A stretch of 64,000 nt of DNA from NCBI RefSeq assembly GCF_004168585.1, contig NZ_PGVH01000018.1:15126-79125 (forward strand), written 5' to 3'. The notes below the pieces were generated by a model, which did not search any database, was not told the origin of the DNA, and saw only the letters and a program-made list of their open reading frames with translations. The DNA comes from Shewanella sp. OPT22 (GTDB lineage Bacteria > Pseudomonadota > Gammaproteobacteria > Enterobacterales > Shewanellaceae). The translations under genes and the position numbers were made by a program. Of this stretch, positions 47,201 through 55,484 are shown piece by piece. The first letter of the stretch is position 1; the number at the start of each line of letters is the position of its first letter.

Positions 47201-48919
47201 TTCATGTGTTTTCTCTGACTCTAATCCCCAAGTCATTTTTAAGAAGTCTTTAGGGAGGATGACTTTATGAAATTTTATAAATTGTTGTGGTGGCAATTGA
47301 TACAAAAATGCACTAAAAAACTTTGAATAGAACCAATCCAGTGTAGGGTTTTTCGAGTAACTATCAACCAACATATCGATCAAAAGTGATAAGAGTACAT
47401 TTGGTATATCTACAAGCTGGTGGGTTAATGTTATGTCGTTGATATCGCAAGTGTCCCAATTATGTATCTTCAAAAATATAGAAAAAATATTGAACAATTC
47501 GTTTACTGATAATTTTGAGAAGATGCCCTGTTTTAATCTACGCCCAGCTTCGTGATCATCTCCAATCATTCTTCTATATTCATTATTTTCAACCAATAAT
47601 TCGAGAAATACATTTTTGTGTTGTTCAGGTAAGTTTTGAAAGTCCTCAACTGAAATTTTTAAGAGTTCAGTCACAGCCCTGTAGCTCGCTATCGACATAA
47701 AACTTCTAAAATGTTCAATAGGAAGTTTAAACAATTGCGATTGGCATGAGACTGCAATTTGAGCTGAATGCTTCTCGATACATTCAGCTTTCAATTGAAT
47801 CAATGTCGATAAAGGCCAAAAATCAAGGTCATGCAATGAGGTGTCTATTAGCGCACGCATATCTTCTTCGGAGACATCAGAGAAACTGTTTTGTAATTTT
47901 TGAGAAAGTATCGGATCAAGACTTCGTGATTTTAAAGCTGTTGTTAATGATGATTTTGGGTTTTTCAAACGGTTATATTCTTTGAGGTCACTTTCTTTTT
48001 GTTTTTCATTTGGGAAACAAATGGTTAGTCTCCCATTTGGCTGGTTGCTCAGAGAATCAACGACTAACACTTCCTCAAAAAGTTCATTGTCATCATCTGT
48101 TGATTTGAAATCACATTCAACCGTAGTCGCTGATTTTTTATCACTAGACGGTGGAACGATATCCCTCACAGGTTTTGGAGGACGGACTTTTCCTTGCTCA
48201 AGCATCAGTCGAACAGTTATACATGGCTGTAACAAGTGATTAGGTAAAACGTTAAATAACTCAATAATCTTGTCTAATGGCATATAACTCAGCAGCATCA
48301 TTAATTGATTTGATCTTTGAACGTCTCTAACAGTGGTTATTTTTTTTGGGTTCCAAAGTACTGATTGCCAATCTAATGGGTTAAGTCCTGCATGTAGGTG
48401 GTGACTTTGGGGTAAGGGAAGCTTGTTTAAAAGTTGCCGTAAAACAGCATTAGTAAATAGTTTTGGAAGTTCATTAGTTCGCTTATACATACCTACAAGT
48501 GCTTTGGATAGTGCGTCCAGCTTCTCAGGGGGGAGCGAACAAACACAGCCTATAAGCTTCGTAATAAAAGCATCAGACTCAGGAAATGCTGAAACATGCT
48601 CTAACAGCTCAATGATATCTTCAGGAGGAAGCTCTGATAGGGTTTGAATTTGAGTTCCTCTTTCTAGATTTCTACACATCAGATAGTTACATTTTACTTT
48701 AGAAGGTGTCTCTTTATGAGTAATGACTGCGTTGAAAACTAGCTTTTGTTCAGGGGACAAGGTTTCATAGCTTGTAACTTTTTGGAACTTTCCAAATGCA
48801 AAAGCTACGACATCTTTGATATGAATTGAGTCCTCGACAAACTTAATTCGATAGGTGTTGTTTAATTCTATTTTTGCACCATCTTTGGTATTGCAATCTT
48901 CCATTCTAAAACGAGACAT
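44213..48919 (-). CDS. 1568-aa protein with helical repeats and a C-terminal protein-kinase-like domain
   Basis: Numbering is from the ATG at 48919; a TTG 14 codons upstream (48961) is the alternative, and neither has a good ribosome site. The C-terminus looks like a eukaryote-type Ser/Thr kinase: LRDIKCENLLI (catalytic Asp1370, Lys1372, Asn1375), QFIDLHSL (Asp1401 in the DFG position, as DLH), GTLHFMP (about 1425-1431, activation loop end) and KAKDEYALLMTILY (helix F Asp1453). I could not place the ATP lysine or glycine loop with confidence. The first about 1250 residues are helical with recurring LPP-x5-L segments and an internal duplication. No signal peptide or membrane helix. Possible secreted effector. 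Confidence 0.75.
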   Translation of the reverse strand: MSRFRMEDCNTKDGAKIELNNTYRIKFVEDSIHIKDVVAFAFGKFQKVTSYETLSPEQKLVFNAVITHKETPSKVKCNYLMCRNLERGTQIQTLSELPPEDIIELLEHVSAFPESDAFITKLIGCVCSLPPEKLDALSKALVGMYKRTNELPKLFTNAVLRQLLNKLPLPQSHHLHAGLNPLDWQSVLWNPKKITTVRDVQRSNQLMMLLSYMPLDKIIELFNVLPNHLLQPCITVRLMLEQGKVRPPKPVRDIVPPSSDKKSATTVECDFKSTDDDNELFEEVLVVDSLSNQPNGRLTICFPNEKQKESDLKEYNRLKNPKSSLTTALKSRSLDPILSQKLQNSFSDVSEEDMRALIDTSLHDLDFWPLSTLIQLKAECIEKHSAQIAVSCQSQLFKLPIEHFRSFMSIASYRAVTELLKISVEDFQNLPEQHKNVFLELLVENNEYRRMIGDDHEAGRRLKQGIFSKLSVNELFNIFSIFLKIHNWDTCDINDITLTHQLVDIPNVLLSLLIDMLVDSYSKNPTLDWFYSKFFSAFLYQLPPQQFIKFHKVILPKDFLKMTWGLESEKTHEDVLNHPQLSLMLSVFDSDSLKTVFDHAHPQLLKTLLVFRAGIECGYYLPPQSFIRFWPLPRNEFVSLQYLNEALSYEVGNEASNCKAQHEAISAGFTALNKEDIDLIIYSSSKGDQLEPLATLSRLRVRGLAQHSDYIISKLGYKLLELPLGDLEGFLSIATDSALVRLFDYMQPDQIYDLIKAPNPIRPRSPESLTIRRISDLLCSSKTVTDSQQLINGIRAINIDCFVSLILELPGAAVAKVYELQDSSLRDSLFQSITQKLDQASPEVQVRFGNRLLCSSIPESGKRKFLFQMRQNSKGALLILANNLSPSILQEFYRHQEQGARIELLKTVKPHISQTPEVQAQHLNRLPDICMHHLFRKPNDFNLPKAINFFENPHVDDETKFQLTIFVSEDEAIKLLGKRPDLIHTLPSRVVMQFNRKLRWSNWELIAQQLPAKQIHLWTDFLSQDQTDYWKGTQDRLPTKELILLLDSSRLSDYMKLVNKDYVGPCLLNFSTEQAVEVLKKLCTSQFGLEMLILARKVLNSEQQLQKIIAQFKFVLHPEESWPIVRQELYESLSLLSNEGAKLSKEEYRQHSRRASQALASLQDFRYGKVRSKTAKQLYPDEVLKAEVERRESLFSKIKGVDFEAQKHEKLLVHLHSDQKRKSEGKPYLYVTDLTKTYPTLVVPVKRPSEDEQKKMKGAYKKIQCADERTLKFVSVSTENKENFTEKDYIKLRNMLRQLFDDVASNRLKISSITLGLSGILIKKGELVTARGGNNLYNFCQAPVTISLQTFQQCCRDLAIINKLGYYLRDIKCENLLISEETIAPRGHIQRLQHVSLQFIDLHSLCKIPHGKGHISQKYYGSPCGTLHFMPLRLQCLEFEGGGLNRERLKAKDEYALLMTILYATSIDFRKIFNQLRKSLGQKDFVGAITALEQRRNVPRAAEKYLFGILHILETSDREKLKTLINRLILPQYQDIVTRFLKDPHSNPLPLTLSLYDTINWHADLAIK
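46658..47873 (-). repeat. Diverged internal duplication in the kinase-like giant
   Basis: Protein segments encoded at about 47635-47873 and 46658-46903 align over some 80 residues: PLSTLIQLKAECIEKHS with PLATLSRLRVRGLAQHS, FKLPIEHFRSFMSIASYRAV with LELPLGDLEGFLSIATDSAL. The two copies are about 325 codons apart. Confidence 0.6.
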
Positions 48920-49213
48920 CGCAGTACTATCTGGCGTGATGTGAGCAAAACTGGTAGCCAAAACGAAGGACTTTTATACCTTGATTACATCTGACAACTC
49001 ATTATTACGGAAATTATTTTGCTGAACAATGATATCTAAAGCAACTTTAATCTTACTGATCTTTTGCTCTTATATTAAGTTAAAAAGCACAGAAATGGCT
49101 TTTTATTGAGATCTTAACATCTCAAAAACTTATGGCTAAGTACTAAACTTTGACCATTAAGCCAAAAAAGAATATAGATAGATTCCAAACTAATATAATA
49201 AGTTTGTCCTATC

Positions 49214-49227
49214 TTGATCAAAGTCAA
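49214..49227. promoter_or_regulatory. FNR-type box upstream of nap
   Basis: TTGATCAAAGTCAA matches TTGAT-N4-ATCAA with one mismatch, about 300 bases before napE. Confidence 0.6.
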
Positions 49228-49308
49228 GGGAGGCAGACGCAATCCCTGTTATGACTGCATTTTGAGGGTTTTTGCTCTCTATTCGATTCTTTTTGAGTCT
49301 AAAGATTG

Positions 49309-49324
49309 TGTGATCGATATCACA
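49309..49324. promoter_or_regulatory. CRP-type box upstream of nap
   Basis: TGTGATCGATATCACA is a perfect TGTGA-N6-TCACA palindrome. In Shewanella, Crp is the main activator of anaerobic respiration, so control of nap by Crp is expected. Confidence 0.75.
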
Positions 49325-49394
49325 TCAATAACGGGCTAAAAATTATACCTTTTCTCTTGTTGTTAGTGAAGATAGATTAATCATGTGAGATTGA

Positions 49395-49408
49395 ATGATC
49401 TGGATCAA
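49395..49408. promoter_or_regulatory. Second FNR-type box upstream of nap
   Basis: ATGATCTGGATCAA matches TTGAT-N4-ATCAA with one mismatch, about 105 bases before napE. Confidence 0.6.
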
Positions 49409-49511
49409 TCAACCCTTAACTTTACAGGGTTTTTGCTATACAGCTGAGCTCCCAATCAAGATAATATTTTCGTACCGAAGAACAAACATCAACAATCCGA
49501 AAGGAGGATGC

Positions 49512-49670
49512 ATGAGTGACACTTCGAGCGATGAAAAGAAGTCGGAATTAAAAATTTTCATTTTTTTAACCGTATTCTTAGCGCCGTTACTTTCTGTGTT
49601 AATCGTCGGTGGCTATGGCTTTTTAGTGTGGATGAGCCAGATTTTAATTGGACCTCCTGGTCCAGGTTAA
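49512..49670 (+). CDS. napE: Periplasmic nitrate reductase small membrane protein NapE
   Basis: A 52-aa protein with a polar N-terminus (SDTSSDEKKSELK) and one membrane helix (IFIFLTVFLAPLLSVLIVGG) ending GPPGPG, the NapE/TorE layout. AAGGAGG lies four bases before the ATG at 49512; the open frame extends 39 codons upstream over the leader and is not expected to be used. First gene of napEDABC. Its function is not known even in well-studied species. Confidence 0.85.
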   Translation: MSDTSSDEKKSELKIFIFLTVFLAPLLSVLIVGGYGFLVWMSQILIGPPGPG

Positions 49671-49726
49671 AGCCCCACGAAATGCACAAATAATCAAAAG
49701 CAATTTTAAAATTTTAGAGTGGCAAA

Positions 49727-49984
49727 ATGAGCAAAGAACTTCACGTGACCAGCTTGGTTGTCCAAGTTATTCCTGAAAAAATGTCCGCCGTGCGTCAGGC
49801 TATTATGGCCATGGAAAATGCTGAGCTGTCGGTGAACGACGAGTTTAAGTTGGTGGTGATTATTGAAGGAACCAGCCGACGTGGACTAGTAGCAGATGTA
49901 GATGCAGTGAGTAATTTACCCGGTGTACTTTCATCATCAATGGTCTACCACCAAAGTGAAGTGCTCGATGAGGGCGAGATATGA
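49727..49984 (+). CDS. napD: Nitrate reductase maturation chaperone NapD
   Basis: An 85-aa cytoplasmic ferredoxin-fold protein ([17 protein letters not shown] ... [15 protein letters not shown]) that binds the Tat signal peptide of NapA and holds back export until the cofactor is in place. Its stop overlaps the napA start (ATGA, four bases), fitting that tight partnership. Confidence 0.92.
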   Translation: MSKELHVTSLVVQVIPEKMSAVRQAIMAMENAELSVNDEFKLVVIIEGTSRRGLVADVDAVSNLPGVLSSSMVYHQSEVLDEGEI

Positions 49985-52476
49985 AAATGAATAGACGTGA
50001 GTTTATGAAGGCGAATGCTGCTATTGCTGCGGCCAGTGCTGCCGGTTTGGCACTGCCAGTAAATGCAGGAAACCTGATTACAAGCTCAGAACAAACAAAG
50101 CTTGATTGGAACAAAGCTGCTTGTCGATTCTGCGGAACAGGTTGTTCTGTCATGGTCGGTACCAAGAACGGCAAAGTCGTTGCAACAAATGGTGATCCGG
50201 ATAGTGAAGTAAACAAAGGTCTTAACTGTGTTAAGGGCTATTTCCTATCTAAAATCATGTACGGTAAAGACCGTTTAACACAGCCATTGCTGCGTATGAC
50301 AAACGGAAAGTACGACAAGCACGGTGAATTCACCCCAATTTCTTGGGATAGTGCTTTCGATATCATGGCTGAAAAATGGAAAGAGACCATCAAGAAAAAA
50401 GGTCCGACAGCGATTGGTATGTTTGGTTCTGGTCAATGGACAGTTTGGGAAGGTTATGCCGCTGTTAAATTGATGAAAGCAGGTTTTGGTTCAAATAACA
50501 TCGACCCGAATGCTCGTCACTGTATGGCATCTGCGGTAGGTGGTTTCATGCGTACCTTTGGTATCGATGAACCAATGGGTTGCTACAACGATATGGAAGA
50601 AGCTGACCGTTTCGTGCTTTGGGGCTCGAACATGGCAGAAATGCACCCGATCCTTTGGACTCGTGTAACCGACCGTCGTTTAAGTGCTCCTCATGTTAAA
50701 GTTGGTGTGCTGTCTACTTATAAACATCGCTCTTTTGATTTAGCTGATTTGCCGATGGTGTTCACACCACAAGGTGATTTAGCCATTCTAAACTTTATTG
50801 CAAATTACATTGTTCAAAACGATGCCGTTAACTGGGACTTTGTGAACAAACATACCAACTTCCGTAAAGGTAATACCGATATTGGTTATGGTTTGCGTCC
50901 TACAGATCCTCGTGAAATTAACGCTAAAAATGCAAAAAATGCTGGTGGTTCTCAACCAATCGATTTTGAAGCATTCAAGAAGTTTGTGTCAGAATACACA
51001 GTTGAAAAAGCCAGTGAAATCTCTGGTGTACCAGAAGATAAACTGATTCAACTGGCTAAATGGTATGCCGATCCTAACCTGAAGATCACTTCATTTTGGA
51101 CAATGGGTGCTAATCAGCATACACGTGGTGTTTGGTGTAATAATCTGCTTTATAACATCCACTTACTAACGGGTAAGATTGCGACTCCGGGTAACAGCCC
51201 ATTCTCATTAACAGGTCAGCCATCAGCATGTGGTACTGCACGTGAAGTGGGTACATTCTCTCATCGTCTGCCTGCAGATATGGTCGTTAAAAACCCTAAA
51301 CACCGTAAAATTGCTGAAGACATTTGGAAGATCCCTGCGGGCATCATTCCACCTAAACCTGGTTTCCATGCAGTCTTGCAAAGCCGTAAGTTGAAAGATG
51401 GTGAGCTGAACTGTTACTGGACGCAGGTGACAAACAACATGCAAGCGGGTCCAAACATAAACGAAGAAATGCTTCCGGGTTGGCGTAACCCAGAAAACTT
51501 CATCGTGGTATCGGATCCATACCCAACGGTTTCAACGCAAGCCGCTGACTTAATTTTACCAACAGCGATGTGGGTAGAAAAAGAAGGGGCTTACGGAAAC
51601 GCAGAACGTCGTACTCAGTTCTGGCATCAATTGGTTAAAGCACCAGGTGAAGCTAAGTCTGATCTATGGCAGACAATGGAATTCGCTAAACGCTTTACTA
51701 CTGATGAAGTGTGGCCAAAAGACGTACTTGCTGCGAACCCAGAGTTCAAAGGCAAAACGTTATTCGAAGTGCTTTATCAAAATGGCCAAGTGAACAAGTT
51801 CCCACTTGCAGATATGGATGAAAAGTACGATAACGAAGAATCAGAAGATTTCGGCTTTTACGTACAAAAAGGTTTGTTTGAAGAGTACGCTACATTCGGC
51901 CGTGGTCATGCACATGATTTAGCGCCATTTGACGCATACCATGAAGCACATGGTTTAAGATGGCCAGTGGTTGATGGCAAAGAAACATTGTGGCGCTTCC
52001 GTGAAGGTTCAGATCCATACGTTAAGCCAGGTAAAGGTTTCGAGTTCTATGGTAAGCCGGACGGCCGTGCCGTGATTTGGGCGCTACCTTACGAGCCACC
52101 TGCAGAATCGCCTGATGAAGAATATGACCTATGGTTATGTACTGGTCGTGTACTTGAGCACTGGCACACAGGTTCAATGACTCAACGTGTTCCTGAGCTT
52201 TACAAAGCATTCCCGAATGCAGTTTGCTTTATGCATCCTCAAGAAGCGAAGAAACGTGGTTTACGTCGTGGCGATGAAGTGATTGTACAATCTCGCCGTG
52301 GTGAAATCCGCACGCGTGTTGAAACCCGTGGCCGTAACAAACCTCCAGTAGGCTTAGTTTACGTACCGTTTTTCGATGCAAGTCAGCTAATCAACAAGGT
52401 AACACTTGATGCAACGGATCCACTTTCTAAACAGACAGACTTTAAAAAGTGTGCTGTGAAAGTGATTAAGGCATAA
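49981..52476 (+). CDS. napA: Periplasmic nitrate reductase catalytic subunit NapA
   Basis: An 831-aa molybdoenzyme reducing nitrate to nitrite in the periplasm. It has a Tat signal (NRREFMK, then a hydrophobic stretch and a cut near VNAG), the [4Fe-4S] site CRFCGTGC...NCVKGY, and the molybdenum-ligand Cys in [12 protein letters not shown]. The C-terminal MGD-binding domain has [20 protein letters not shown]. Length matches E. coli NapA (828 aa). Codons are those of a highly expressed host gene. Confidence 0.97.
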   Translation: MKMNRREFMKANAAIAAASAAGLALPVNAGNLITSSEQTKLDWNKAACRFCGTGCSVMVGTKNGKVVATNGDPDSEVNKGLNCVKGYFLSKIMYGKDRLTQPLLRMTNGKYDKHGEFTPISWDSAFDIMAEKWKETIKKKGPTAIGMFGSGQWTVWEGYAAVKLMKAGFGSNNIDPNARHCMASAVGGFMRTFGIDEPMGCYNDMEEADRFVLWGSNMAEMHPILWTRVTDRRLSAPHVKVGVLSTYKHRSFDLADLPMVFTPQGDLAILNFIANYIVQNDAVNWDFVNKHTNFRKGNTDIGYGLRPTDPREINAKNAKNAGGSQPIDFEAFKKFVSEYTVEKASEISGVPEDKLIQLAKWYADPNLKITSFWTMGANQHTRGVWCNNLLYNIHLLTGKIATPGNSPFSLTGQPSACGTAREVGTFSHRLPADMVVKNPKHRKIAEDIWKIPAGIIPPKPGFHAVLQSRKLKDGELNCYWTQVTNNMQAGPNINEEMLPGWRNPENFIVVSDPYPTVSTQAADLILPTAMWVEKEGAYGNAERRTQFWHQLVKAPGEAKSDLWQTMEFAKRFTTDEVWPKDVLAANPEFKGKTLFEVLYQNGQVNKFPLADMDEKYDNEESEDFGFYVQKGLFEEYATFGRGHAHDLAPFDAYHEAHGLRWPVVDGKETLWRFREGSDPYVKPGKGFEFYGKPDGRAVIWALPYEPPAESPDEEYDLWLCTGRVLEHWHTGSMTQRVPELYKAFPNAVCFMHPQEAKKRGLRRGDEVIVQSRRGEIRTRVETRGRNKPPVGLVYVPFFDASQLINKVTLDATDPLSKQTDFKKCAVKVIKA

Positions 52477-52486
52477 GGAGTCAGTC

Positions 52487-52987
52487 ATGAAACCAATCAC
52501 AAAAAATGCGTTGAAAGCGGCTGCACTTATTGCGTTAACTTGCTCTGCGATTTCTGCTTCAGCGAAAAATGAAGCGATTCCAGCAGACAAGGTTGCAACG
52601 CTACGTCAACAGCCAATTAATATTGAGCCGACACCGCCAGCGTTAAAAAATGAAGTGGATCACGAAGGTACATATGGTAGAGCTTTTCCTACTCAAGCAC
52701 CGATGATTCCGCACAAAGCAAATAAATATCAAGTTGATATAAAAGTTAATCAATGTTTGAGTTGTCATGACCGCTCTCGAATCAAAGAGTCGGGCGCACC
52801 AATGGTCAGTGTTACTCACTATATGAATAGAGATAATCATGTGTTAGCACAAGTATCTCCACGTCGCTATTTTTGTACTCAATGCCATGTCCCACAAGAC
52901 AATGCTGAGCCTTTAGTAGATAACGTGTTCATCGACGTTGATAAGCTACTTGAAGCTGATGCAGCTAAAAAGGCCGCTCAGCACTAG
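52487..52987 (+). CDS. napB: Nitrate reductase cytochrome c subunit NapB
   Basis: A 166-aa periplasmic dihaem cytochrome c with a signal peptide (cut near SASA) and two haem motifs, CLSCH and CTQCH. The [19 protein letters not shown] segment is typical. It passes electrons from NapC to NapA. AAGGAG precedes the ATG, 10 bases after napA. Confidence 0.95.
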   Translation: MKPITKNALKAAALIALTCSAISASAKNEAIPADKVATLRQQPINIEPTPPALKNEVDHEGTYGRAFPTQAPMIPHKANKYQVDIKVNQCLSCHDRSRIKESGAPMVSVTHYMNRDNHVLAQVSPRRYFCTQCHVPQDNAEPLVDNVFIDVDKLLEADAAKKAAQH

Positions 52988-52995
52988 GAGGCAAA

Positions 52996-53583
52996 ATGTT
53001 AGATAAGTTTAAAAAAATCTGGCGTGTATTAGCTAAACCTAGTGTTCACTACAGCTTAGGTTTTCTAACCATCGGTGGTTTCATTGCAGGTATTATCTTC
53101 TGGGGTGGATTTAACACCGCACTAGAGGCAACCAATACGGAGAAGTTCTGTATCAGTTGTCACGAGATGGAAGATAACGTGTACCGCGAGTTGCAAACGA
53201 CGATTCACTTCACAAACCGAAGTGGTGTTAGAGCAACGTGCCCTGACTGTCACGTACCACATAAGTGGACTGATAAAATTGCCCGTAAAATGCAGGCTTC
53301 GAAAGAAGTTTGGGGCAAAATTTTCGGAACCATCAATACACGTGAGAAGTTTGAAGCACATCGTCGTGAGTTAGCAGAGCACGAATGGGCGAGGTTGAAG
53401 GCAAACGACTCTTTGGAATGTCGTAATTGTCATAACTTCGACTATATGGACTTTACTAGACAATCACCGCGTGCAGCAGAAGCTCACTCAACATCACTGG
53501 CGAGTGGCGAGAAGACTTGTATCGATTGTCATAAAGGTATTGCTCACCACCTTCCTGATATGAAGGGTGTGAAAGGGTACTAA
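52996..53583 (+). CDS. napC: NapC/NirT family tetrahaem cytochrome c
   Basis: A 195-aa membrane-anchored quinol dehydrogenase with one N-terminal helix ([19 protein letters not shown]) and four haem motifs: CISCH, CPDCH, CRNCH and CIDCH. It oxidises quinol in the inner membrane and reduces NapB. AGGAGG precedes the ATG, eight bases after napB. Last gene of the operon; there is no napF, napG or napH. Confidence 0.95.
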   Translation: MLDKFKKIWRVLAKPSVHYSLGFLTIGGFIAGIIFWGGFNTALEATNTEKFCISCHEMEDNVYRELQTTIHFTNRSGVRATCPDCHVPHKWTDKIARKMQASKEVWGKIFGTINTREKFEAHRRELAEHEWARLKANDSLECRNCHNFDYMDFTRQSPRAAEAHSTSLASGEKTCIDCHKGIAHHLPDMKGVKGY

Positions 53584-53604
53584 TCAGTTTTAATTGAAAC
53601 TTTT

Positions 53605-53639
53605 AAAAGCCTCTAAACTTAAGTTTAGGGGCTTTTTTA
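53605..53639 (+). terminator. Terminator of the nap operon
   Basis: AAAAGCCTCTAAACTT and AAGTTTAGGGGCTTTT form a 16-bp stem (one G-T pair) followed by TTT, 21 bases after napC. Confidence 0.9.
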
Positions 53640-53819
53640 TTCAGTAGTTGTTTCATCTGAGGTCAGAATGACAGACGGAGTCATGAAATTAATTATCTTT
53701 TGTTCAATGTCTGAGCTGGATTTGTTTTCTAATTTTTTTAAGCAATCTAACAGTTCGCCATATTTAATATTATCAAAAGGGTGAATAAACCTTTTTTTCA
53801 AATGGTGTAATACCGTCAT
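53637..53819 (-). CDS. Small hypothetical protein, 60 aa
   Basis: Not recognised. Charged, helical-looking (HHLKKRFIHPFDNIKYGELL), no signal peptide, no clear ribosome site. Its 3' end runs into the nap terminator region. It follows the 77-aa frame by 20 bases on the same strand. Weakly supported as a real gene. Confidence 0.35.
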   Translation of the reverse strand: MTVLHHLKKRFIHPFDNIKYGELLDCLKKLENKSSSDIEQKIINFMTPSVILTSDETTTE

Positions 53820-53839
53820 GAAAAATTTCTTTTCCCTTA

Positions 53840-54073
53840 CTATGAAACTTGAGCAAGGGTTACTCCTCCTTTAATTAGACAGCCTTTTCCTGAACACATG
53901 ACTTTAAATTTACAAGGAACCTCCCAACTGCTGTCTTTATAGTATTTTATTGCAAGAAAACCTGCTTTACTGGCTTCTTCTTCAGTCATCCAGACATCGA
54001 AATTACTCGCGCTTTCGGTCACGTTAACAATAGGTCGTTCGCTAATTGGCAATGAAAGATTAAGTGAAGTCAT
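53840..54073 (-). CDS. Small hypothetical protein, 77 aa
   Basis: Not recognised. Regular amino-acid composition (NVTESASNFDVWMTEEEASK) and a C-terminal part with three Cys/Lys clusters (VPCKFKVMCSGKGCLIKGG) that could be a small metal or disulfide site. No good ribosome site before the ATG. Possibly in a two-gene unit with the 60-aa frame. Confidence 0.45.
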   Translation of the reverse strand: MTSLNLSLPISERPIVNVTESASNFDVWMTEEEASKAGFLAIKYYKDSSWEVPCKFKVMCSGKGCLIKGGVTLAQVS

Positions 54074-54264
54074 AATTGAGTACCGTTTAAATTATTGGGA
54101 TATTTTAACAAATTTCATCTTGTTATTTATTAAAAGAAAATTAAAGATAAGTTATAAACAAGTCTAAGTTTTTAGTGCTTGAAAATTTAAATTATTTCGA
54201 TAGCTTTTTGGGCTCAAACCTCCTATGATCCGCATCCCTGACGTAACTCTCTAGGTTTAAGTAA

Positions 54265-55473
54265 ATGCTCAAACATCCTCTTTCTTCACAATCAGCTCGA
54301 CTGGTAACCAATGTTTTAAAGCTGGTCTTAGAGCAAGGAAAACCATTAGATAGAGGTTACTCAATCACCTTCTCTGAAGTGAAGCTGCAACCCAATGAGC
54401 AAGCAAGAATTACCATGGTTGTGGGAGATCTGATGCGCCGCTTAAATCTATACGCATACCTTGCTAATCTTCCGTTGGAGGATGCGGCTAAAAATACTGA
54501 GAAGCTTCTTATTGTTTGGCATCAATTCCATCAGTTGAATCCCGCAAAACTGCCAAAGATTGGTGTATTCAATAAAAATGAATTTGAAACTCTGCTTAAA
54601 AAAGCTAAACAAGACGAAGTGCTTTGGGATGGTTGCCCTCAATGGCTAGAAGATATTGGTCAATCTCAACTTGGCGAACAATGGTCAGCTGAACGAAAAG
54701 CATTACTAGAACCAGCAAAGCGATATTTGCGAGCTAATGCACTTAAAACAGATAGAGATGCATTAAAAAAAGAGTTATCGAAAGAAGGTATTGAGACCGT
54801 AACGGTAGATGGCGTTCCTTCGGCATTAGAAGTGACGTCAAACTCACCGCTGTTCAGAAGTAAAGCCTTTAAAGCTGGCTTGTTTGAACAACAAGATGCG
54901 GGTTCGCAATTAGTTGCAGAAGCTGTTGATGCTAAGCCGGGGATGCGAGTGATCGATGCGTGTGCAGGTGCTGGTGGTAAAACCTTACATATTGCTGCTC
55001 AAATGCAAGGAAAAGGGCGTTTGCTTGCAATGGATGTTGAGCAATGGAAACTCGATGCACTAAAAGATCGTGCAAAGCGAGCAGGTGCACATAATGTTGA
55101 AACTCGAATCATTGCCAGCAGTAAAACCATTAAGCGTCTCAAGTTAACGGCTGATAGAGTATTACTGGATGTTCCATGTTCAGGGCTTGGTGTTCTAAAA
55201 CGTAATCCAGACTCTAAATGGCGAGATACGTCAGAGCGTTTACCTGTATTGGTTCAACTGCAAAAAGACATTTTACAAAGTTACAGCCGCATGGTTAAGC
55301 CTGGTGGAATGCTGATTTATGCCACTTGTTCAATTATGCCAGAAGAAAACCGCCAACAAATTGATGAGTTTTTGGCAAATAACGATCAATTTGAGTTTAT
55401 TGATGATGAGAATATCACGCCGGCAACAACAGGGTTTGACGGGTTCTATTTGGCTCGATTAAAGAGAAAATAG
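54265..55473 (+). CDS. RsmB/NOP family SAM-dependent RNA cytosine-C5 methyltransferase
   Basis: A 402-aa protein. The SAM loop is DACAGAGGKTLHIAA; the two motif cysteines of m5C methyltransferases are in LLDVPCSGLG (motif IV) and YATCSIMPEEN (motif VI). The N-terminal about 190 residues are helical and RNA-binding-like but do not clearly match the NusB domain of true RsmB, so I do not assign the symbol. The substrate is presumably rRNA or tRNA. Separated from the convergent giant gene by 11 bases. Confidence 0.88.
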   Translation: MLKHPLSSQSARLVTNVLKLVLEQGKPLDRGYSITFSEVKLQPNEQARITMVVGDLMRRLNLYAYLANLPLEDAAKNTEKLLIVWHQFHQLNPAKLPKIGVFNKNEFETLLKKAKQDEVLWDGCPQWLEDIGQSQLGEQWSAERKALLEPAKRYLRANALKTDRDALKKELSKEGIETVTVDGVPSALEVTSNSPLFRSKAFKAGLFEQQDAGSQLVAEAVDAKPGMRVIDACAGAGGKTLHIAAQMQGKGRLLAMDVEQWKLDALKDRAKRAGAHNVETRIIASSKTIKRLKLTADRVLLDVPCSGLGVLKRNPDSKWRDTSERLPVLVQLQKDILQSYSRMVKPGGMLIYATCSIMPEENRQQIDEFLANNDQFEFIDDENITPATTGFDGFYLARLKRK

Positions 55474-55484
55474 GTTTCATCAAA

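Larger units (their letters stand above)
48962..49511. other. Intergenic and regulatory region between the kinase-like gene and nap
   Basis: About 550 bases. The left part holds the promoter of the minus-strand giant and an inverted repeat TTGAGAT/ATCTCAA at 49106-49125; the right part holds two FNR-type boxes and one perfect CRP-type box controlling nap. Confidence 0.65.

Noticed and set aside
44430-48647. Several plus-strand open frames within the kinase-like giant
   Set aside because: Antisense to a long, protein-like frame; no ribosome sites or family matches.
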